Part shown: positions 57,788-64,000 of the stretch, piece by piece | How the letters are laid out: each line of letters opens with the position of its first letter | Numbering within the stretch: position 1 is the stretch's first letter | NCBI GenBank assembly: GCA_951230915.1 | Contig: OX579634.1 | Coordinates: forward strand, 41,367,570 to 41,431,569 | DNA: 64,000 nt | Direction: 5' to 3' | DNA from: Antitrichia curtipendula | Taxonomy: Eukaryota > Streptophyta > Bryopsida > Hypnales > Leucodontaceae | The notes under the pieces: generated by a model | What the model was told of the DNA's origin: nothing | What the model saw: the letters and a program-made list of their open reading frames with translations, nothing else | The model's database searches: none | Position numbers and translations under genes: made by a program

Positions 57788-59560
57788 GATCTTAACAATG
57801 CAATGCCCTCACAAGTTAATTAGTCCTCCAGTGAGCGAACTTCGCATTGTATTGCAGGCACATCTTTAGTTAAGCAGCTTCTTTGTTAGTCCACGAGATT
57901 ATTATTTTGCCAGACATTCTTTCTTGGTCAATTTTGTCAATAATTTGTGAATTAATTGCAGTGGGTCATGAGGGTAAGCAGAGTAAGGGTTGGAACATTA
58001 TTGAGGAAGAGTATTGCCGACATTGATAGCTCAGTCACACAAAGGGGGCTTCAATACGATGATCCTTAATTTAGTTGAGTTGGTAGGAGTTTAGTAATGC
58101 AGAACGATTCATAGCCATGATATTATTGATGTTCAATAAGGTACCTCACTATTGACATCGATCTTCGGCCAAAGCCACGTAGATGAGTCCAGTTACAATT
58201 AAGCAGGCCTATTGTTTATTAGCAGCGGCTTTTAGCCACAATTGTACATGAATTTTTTCTAGGTGTCATCAAAGTTGATGATGGTTCTCCTGGTATCTGC
58301 TGAGAGTTCACAAGTCTCCTACATGTTTTGCTTACATGCACTACCGTTGATTGTTGTACGTGGTCTTATAAGAGAAACTAACTACACCAAATAAGAATTT
58401 GAGCATGGTTCCTACTGTTAAGTTGCCTTGGCCTTTTGGGGTTTTTATTTTCAACTAAAAGGAGATGTTGAAGTAGATTCTGTTAGAATGCATTTGGACA
58501 CTATGAATGAAATATGAATTTCCGAAGTGCTAAAAATAGGTTTACCCAAAATTGATTGTAGGCTCTCGTGAATAGAAGTTGTGCATTTTAGGCAAAAACC
58601 TATAGGGGTCAGTTTTGCAAATAGGATGCAATTAGGTGTAGTTATTTGTTAAATGTGATTTCAAGTGTTCAAGGTTCTTGAATATGGACCAAAACAATTT
58701 CAATAATTGATGAAAACAATAAAAGGAACTATGGCTTTGAGCTGTTTTTAGCTACAAAAATGTTTATTTTTCAATGTGAATCTTCTCCTTATTTTTGAGA
58801 AGATGCCAATGCACAAAAATAACATTAATTTGATTATAGTTTGAATAAAGAATGTGTTTTAAAAATGTGTGTCAAAGTAGGTACTAGGCTTCAATTCCCC
58901 AATTGTTATTCATTGTCTTATTCACTCTAACCCCTAAATCCTCAAACTATAGATAGGAAAATCACTTTTAAATATCATCATGATGAGTAATTGAAACTTC
59001 TCTAAAAATTCCAACATTATTGAATTATGTAGAACATTTTCTTTTCTTTCCATTGAAATATTACACAATTTCTCTAAAAGCTTCCTTAGTGAACATTAAT
59101 CAAATGCAATGCACATTCCAAAACATTTATCATTCACCTAGTGGATGATAGAATATATAGGGATGAAATATGTTTTGTTAGAACTATAGCCAAACCATGA
59201 AAGTTCTTACAACCTCACTAGGCACAAAGATCATTTGCTTCACTAAGTTCAAGAAACACCACATTCTACATATTGTAAAGAACATCCCTAATGGGATTAT
59301 TAGAAATTCTCTCATAGGATATAAATTTTGGAAAAAAATTCAAAATCAATCCATTACAAATTTTGGATGAAAATTCAAAAAATTCTCATGGGCAATCTCA
59401 TGAAGATTGTTTTCGAAGGGAATTTCCCTCGGCACACTGCACCTGGAGATAATTCCCTCAAAAGTAATCTTCACTATCCTGTACGAATCTACCTCTAAAA
59501 AAGTACGAAATTGTGGAACTTTTGTTTTAAAGTTGACTGGTTTGATCCCTCCCCAGCCCG
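57788..59560. other. 3' flank of the TPT gene and AT-rich intergenic DNA
   Basis: Gene-like composition to about 58400 (probable 3' untranslated region), then AT-rich with no gene that I can see. Confidence 0.4.
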
Positions 59561-60096
59561 TTTTACGGGGTTCGTATCTTCACGGAATTAGGGTCAATAG
59601 CCGCATTCACACTGCTCTCGCGGTTTTAAGCACTTCTTCTGTCCGGAGCGTCCTTTCAGTCAATTCAGTTTGCGATTTGTCTAGCGATTTTGCTCGATAT
59701 GGATTCTCGTCGAAGGAATTTGATTTTTGAGGTGTTGAGGTATAATTGCGGTGGAGAGCAAAGCAGCATACAATGTTAGGTTAGTTATTTAATTTTCCCC
59801 CGGCAAGTCTCTCATGGAGCATGTGACATGCAATGCATTATGCATGCTTGTGGCAGTTAATTCGATCTGTTGCGGTGTTGCAATGTTTGAGATTTCTTGA
59901 TATGGTTATGTGTTCTTCTATTTAATTCTACGGAGCTTTCGGCTGTCCATTGCTCTGTCTTGGCTACTGCCGCCATTCACTCGGCGGTTTTTGATTCTTC
60001 GAACAACAGTTTTCTGAAAGTGTATCCGGTTCAATTGCTGACGGGGACGAACCTCTCGACATTCTCGAACGACTGTCGAATGACTGCCGTTCTATT
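59561..60096 (+). promoter_or_regulatory. Promoter and probable first leader exon of the second TPT gene
   Basis: The GC-richer block begins at about 59540 and ends at a consensus donor (GTAAGT) at 60097. Confidence 0.35.
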
Positions 60097-61140
60097 GTAA
60101 GTAGCTTCCGATTTTTTCCTTCTCTTCGTATTGGCAGCATTTTCTCTGCTGAATGGCAGTTTCTGGTAGGAGCTGTTACTGGCACGCAGAATATTCTTGT
60201 TCTCAGAAATTTTCTACTGCATTCTTGATTTCCATGCACTGCGTGTTTTTTACCCTGTTTTTAGAAGCTCTGTTCTTAAGCTTCAAGTACACGTGCATGT
60301 GTGAATAACATTAAAGAAACGTTCACATTGTTGCTGAATTGGAAACCGGAGACCGAGAATATTTCGTTTATCCCAACCTAACTTAGGAGTTAAACGGGGT
60401 AATCAACGCGTGCAACTTATATGTTAGGTTTTATACTATGCCACGGCAACATTCTGGAACTCATGACAACTTGTGACATTCGACCTTCCGTTTCAACTTG
60501 AATGGGCAGTCAATGATGTGTAAAGTCTTCTTTCAAAGAAGACGGTATTTCAGCAAGGCGGTATTTCAGCAAGGCGAATCGCTCCTGAGTGATGCTGGAA
60601 TACAGGTATAGTTTTCCACCAAATTATTGCACGGAGGAGGTTCTTCCAGCGTTCCATTTGCACTCTACAAAGATGTCGCCAGGCTAGTCACTCCGACAAG
60701 GGTGACATCGAGTAAAGTGAAATTCATCACCGCTTCCGTGTTCACTTAATTTCTGATGAGACTTAGTTGTTATATAATTTCGGCCATGTCCTTCAAGGTG
60801 ATCACATGATTGCGCAAATTAACGAGGTCGCGGACTTGCAGTTCCACGAAAGTAGCTCTGTGGTATTAAGACGACCAAAGGATACATGATGAGTATCCTA
60901 TTGCAATTTATTTGCTGCTACATCAAATATAGTAGTCGATTGAAGCGAAACTTGAAGAATTACACCTGCTCATGATGGCATTTGTGGAGATTCAGTTCGT
61001 TTTTTTTTTATCGATTGAAGCTCTTGATTCTGCTGTTCATTCCTAATAATTTTATACCTTTCTGGAATAAAATGCAAGGTTTTTGCCACAATTAAAGAAT
61101 AGAAATATGACAATAGGTTTGGCGCAATGTTGAATTTCAG
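60097..61140 (+). other. Candidate 5'-UTR intron of the second TPT gene
   Basis: Donor GTAAGT at 60097 and acceptor 'tgaatttcag' ending at 61140, 8 nt before the ATG at 61149. The arrangement parallels the gene upstream. Confidence 0.45.
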
Positions 61141-61148
61141 AGAACGAG

Positions 61149-64000
61149 ATGATGTCGGGCTCTTCTCGAGATGGAGGACCGACAGCCTCAACTTCACAGG
61201 GTGATGAACTCCCTAGTGTCGTCGTTCAAAAATGTATGCATTGTGACGAGAAGCAGCAGTCGATTGGGTCCGAAGGAAGGAAGAATGCGTTGAGATGGTT
61301 GCTGCAGTCTCCGGAGGCGGCACCGGGAGTCGCAGAAGAGGAGGAGCCTGAGAGTTCCCGTTCACCTGAGAGCGGTTCAAGCATTCGTAAACATCTCAAC
61401 TTAGGAACGAATTCCCGAATCTTGAATTTGTTCAATATATTTCTGCATATTCTGGCATCTCCAGGTCAAAGGGGATGAAACTGGTAGTTAAAATAATTCT
61501 TTGAGTCGAGGATTCTTGTAAAGTCTTTCAGATGCTCGTGCAAGATACTTGTTTAGAAATTCTCATATTCTGACCTTCAAGTTGCAGTCAAAGAAAAGAA
61601 ACGAAAGAGAAGCATCGGTTTTCATTATGGATCGCTAAAAGAGGAGGCGCGTCCAGGCCCTTTGTGCAAACCATGTTTCGCCAAAGAAACGACTGGCAAG
61701 ACTGTTTTATACATTGCCTTCTGGTACCTAGCCTATTCTCTTCTAGAAGCGTAAGTTCACTCTTTCACCTTGCTGATGTTGTAAGAAATGCGTATACATT
61801 GCAACGTCCTTGTAGAGCTGATCTGGTTTATTGAGTTACTTATTCCCTATAACTGCCACTCTATCCAAACGAACATTGTCCCAGATATTACAGTCGAAAT
61901 ATTTATAATGTTAAGCGTTTATTAATTAACATACTGGAAGAGAATTACCAGTTTATATAAGTTCGACATGACTTACACAATAATCATTATCTTATGTCAT
62001 ATTGAGGGATAAGACTCAGTTTGTTCACCTAATCGGATTCTAGGTGGTGCATTGTATTGAAGCGAAGTCTGCATTTTTTCTTGATGGGAAGTACAGATAC
62101 AAAACCTCAAAATTTGGAGAGAGGCTGACGAACTTTCCAGCACCAAGGTTGCTGCAAGCGTTTTTCTTCCTAACACAAGCAGCCTTGTCAGCGCTGTTTC
62201 GCCTCACTAAGTGGGGGAAAAACCCGTCTCCCATAGCCGGCATCTCATGGAGAGCATACATTTTGAGAGGTATATTTTAATAACCATCTCACTTCCTCAC
62301 CATTTTTCAACTCCTTAAGCTTGGATGTTCTATGTGACGACACGTGATATATTCTATTGTGTAAGTTTTGGAGATTCATTAGCTTATCATATAACCAACA
62401 TTTCGAAAAACATGCTGCAAATGCGGATGGCTTCATGTTGTGTTTATAATTAGGAAGGTTAATAATTCAGAATCAGTGGAACTAGGGCAACAGAATCAGT
62501 AGAACCCAGAAATATGAGCAACATTGCGATTTATTTGAGTTCCATAGTCAAGAAATTCCTGGTTGGCTTTATCATACCAAGTTTTGCTGACTAGGGTTTT
62601 CTTGATTGCATTCTTGGTTCGTCTGCATTATTTTTTTTCCTAAGGCTCTGTGATACAAATGCAGTTCATGAGTTATTTTATGGGGTGATTCTATTGTTTA
62701 CGCAGTGGTGCCACCAGGTATTGCTAACGCCATCGATATCAACTTTGCTATACCGCATCCAAGCATCCCTGATAATTGCAATAACTTGGTGAGCTTTCAA
62801 TGATTTTCTGAAATTAGCTGCCGACAATTCTACAGCTACAGCGTGCACTAAGATTGGAATCTGCATTTAGATGGAAGCAACATTTCTGTGATCCACTGCA
62901 AAGATGTTTCGTTGTAATCTTCTAGATTTCTAATAAAATTTATAACTTATTCACTTCTTTTAACTAGACCTTGAACCGAGCCGTAAATATCATGCAAAAA
63001 ATGCACCGTGGAGTGCTCTCATCGTGTATTTTTTGGATTGCAGAGCAAGTCGGGTGCTCCTTTTCTTGTTCTCCTCATGACTTATTCATTTCAGTAAGCT
63101 TTCAGCATTCATACTCAGTTTACTAATCCTATTCAGAAGATATTCATGCTCTCCAAGATCATCATCTTCAGAAACTGCTTTAATTATTATCTTAAACGCA
63201 GATGACAATGTTGTGCATGTCGACAGCTTGGAGACCCCAACCTTCAAGTTAACAGCCAGTATTACCTCTTTCACAATAGGCACCTTATTGATAGGTCAGT
63301 GTCAGCACTTCTTGTCTTCCACGATTTTTGATTTCCTTCAGTGCATAGAGCGCTTATGATAAGAGTGCAATTCGGTTATATTTATGTACCGGTAGTCAGC
63401 TCTCACAATCTTGTTTGAACTTAAATGGACTCAAATTTTAGATATCTTTAATGTGCACACTTTGATACGAATTCAACAGTTTTATTGTTCTTGCCGTAAG
63501 TAACTCTTCCTCATAAATAATTGGTAGTGCAATCTCTACCTCGACCTTCACAACATTTCGCCTGTTGCTCTTAACCGTTTGGATGTTTGGAATGCAGTGG
63601 GTAAGGTACTGGACCGAAAGATTCCACTTTCCAGATTTGCTCTTTACACAGCTGCATCGATAGTAACCTCCTTTCGCTGGACAGGGACTCAGATCCTTTT
63701 ACAGGTCTTAAATCTGTAAAGCAAAAGTATTTACTGCTGTTGGTTTCCAAAATGGTTTATAATGTGACGCATTACCAGAAGAGAAATATATTTTAATTGC
63801 GTAAAGTGAACTGCATTCTCAAAAGATTTCAATCGTGAAAACATATTGATCTCTATGTTGCACTTAGTCGGAGCCTAAAATTTTTGTGTGGATTTTGGGC
63901 GGCTTTCCATACATTGCTGAACGGGATTATGGTTCTTCAACAGAGAGAAATTTTGCGTAAGTCTGCATCTCTACAGTTCGCTCTGTCCCTTCCACTGACA
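61149..64000 (+). CDS. Diverged tandem paralogue of the TPT/DMT transporter (partial, runs off the window)
   Basis: Exons seen: 61149-61464 (or donor at 61387), 61588-61750, 62097-62269, 62706-62788, 63044-63093, 63227-63294, 63598-63704, and a 13-nt microexon 63944-63956. Exons of 173, 50 and 68 nt and all phases equal those of the upstream gene, so the two arose by tandem duplication. Conserved parts: KTVLYIAFWYLAYSLL (helix 1), NFPAPRLLQAFFFLTQ, VVPPGIANAIDIN, SKSGAPFLVLL, HLETPTFK and FRWTGTQILLQ. Identity to its neighbour is low outside these. The N-terminus is different and holds two CxxC pairs (C29/C32 and one in exon 2). Oddity: the second half of the 83-nt exon reads hydrophilic where a membrane helix is expected, so a frame disturbance or ongoing decay is possible. 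The two N-terminal donors are in the same phase and I cannot choose between them. Confidence 0.75.
63944..63956 (+). other. 13-nt microexon of the second TPT gene
   Basis: AGAGAAATTTTGC lies between an 'caacag' acceptor and a GTAAGT donor. Like the 10-nt exon of the upstream gene it enters in phase 0 and leaves in phase 1. Confidence 0.6.

Noticed and set aside
62044..62096. Earlier acceptor (after TAG at 62043) for exon 3 of the second TPT gene
   Set aside because: It would put the exon out of phase; the acceptor at 62096 gives exactly the 173-nt exon of the paralogue.
1..64000. LTR retrotransposon or autonomous transposase genes
   Set aside because: No reverse transcriptase, integrase or DDE transposase-like frame and no long direct terminal repeats were seen.

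Overview
The window looks like nuclear DNA of a land plant. The multi-exon genes have GT-AG introns of about 70-420 bp, and the proteins belong to typical plant families (calmodulin-like EF-hand proteins, a Nodulin-like MFS transporter, TPT/DMT sugar-phosphate-type translocators). Genes sit as GC-richer islands in a very AT-rich sea of short repeats. I see no bacterial, organellar or viral segment. The style (intronless CML genes, long leaders, many small inverted-repeat elements) would suit a bryophyte, lycophyte or fern, but the species is not determined and that placement is weak inference.

Layout. 1-4.3 kb: AT-rich repeats, including two elements ending in TTAA. 4.7-9.6 kb: a tandem pair of intronless calmodulin-like genes (189 codons each, + strand). 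9.6-37.9 kb: a gene desert in which I can delimit at least eight families of small non-autonomous elements by their terminal inverted repeats (TIRs), several nested in each other. 38.0-38.6 kb: a third intronless CML gene (- strand). 39.4-40.0 kb: two more small elements. 41.5-46.6 kb: a 14-exon Nodulin-like MFS transporter (- strand), reconstructed exon by exon to 625 residues. 47-51.5 kb: repeats, including a perfect 82-bp-arm hairpin. 53.5-57.8 kb: an 11-exon TPT/DMT transporter (+ strand, 573 residues) with a 10-nt microexon. 61.1-64 kb: a diverged tandem paralogue with the same intron phases, cut by the window end.

Function. The three CML genes would encode Ca2+ sensors. The MFS protein and the TPT pair are membrane transporters of unknown substrate. 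Apart from tandem duplication, nothing in the layout links the genes functionally.

The most interesting signal is a dispersed family of roughly 0.2-0.95 kb elements beginning TTAACCCCTAAAG and ending in its inverse. Two insertions have a related uninterrupted copy inside this same window, and one of them clearly shows a TTAA target duplication. TTAA plus CCCY termini is the signature of piggyBac-type transposition. No transposase is visible here, so all copies would be non-autonomous.
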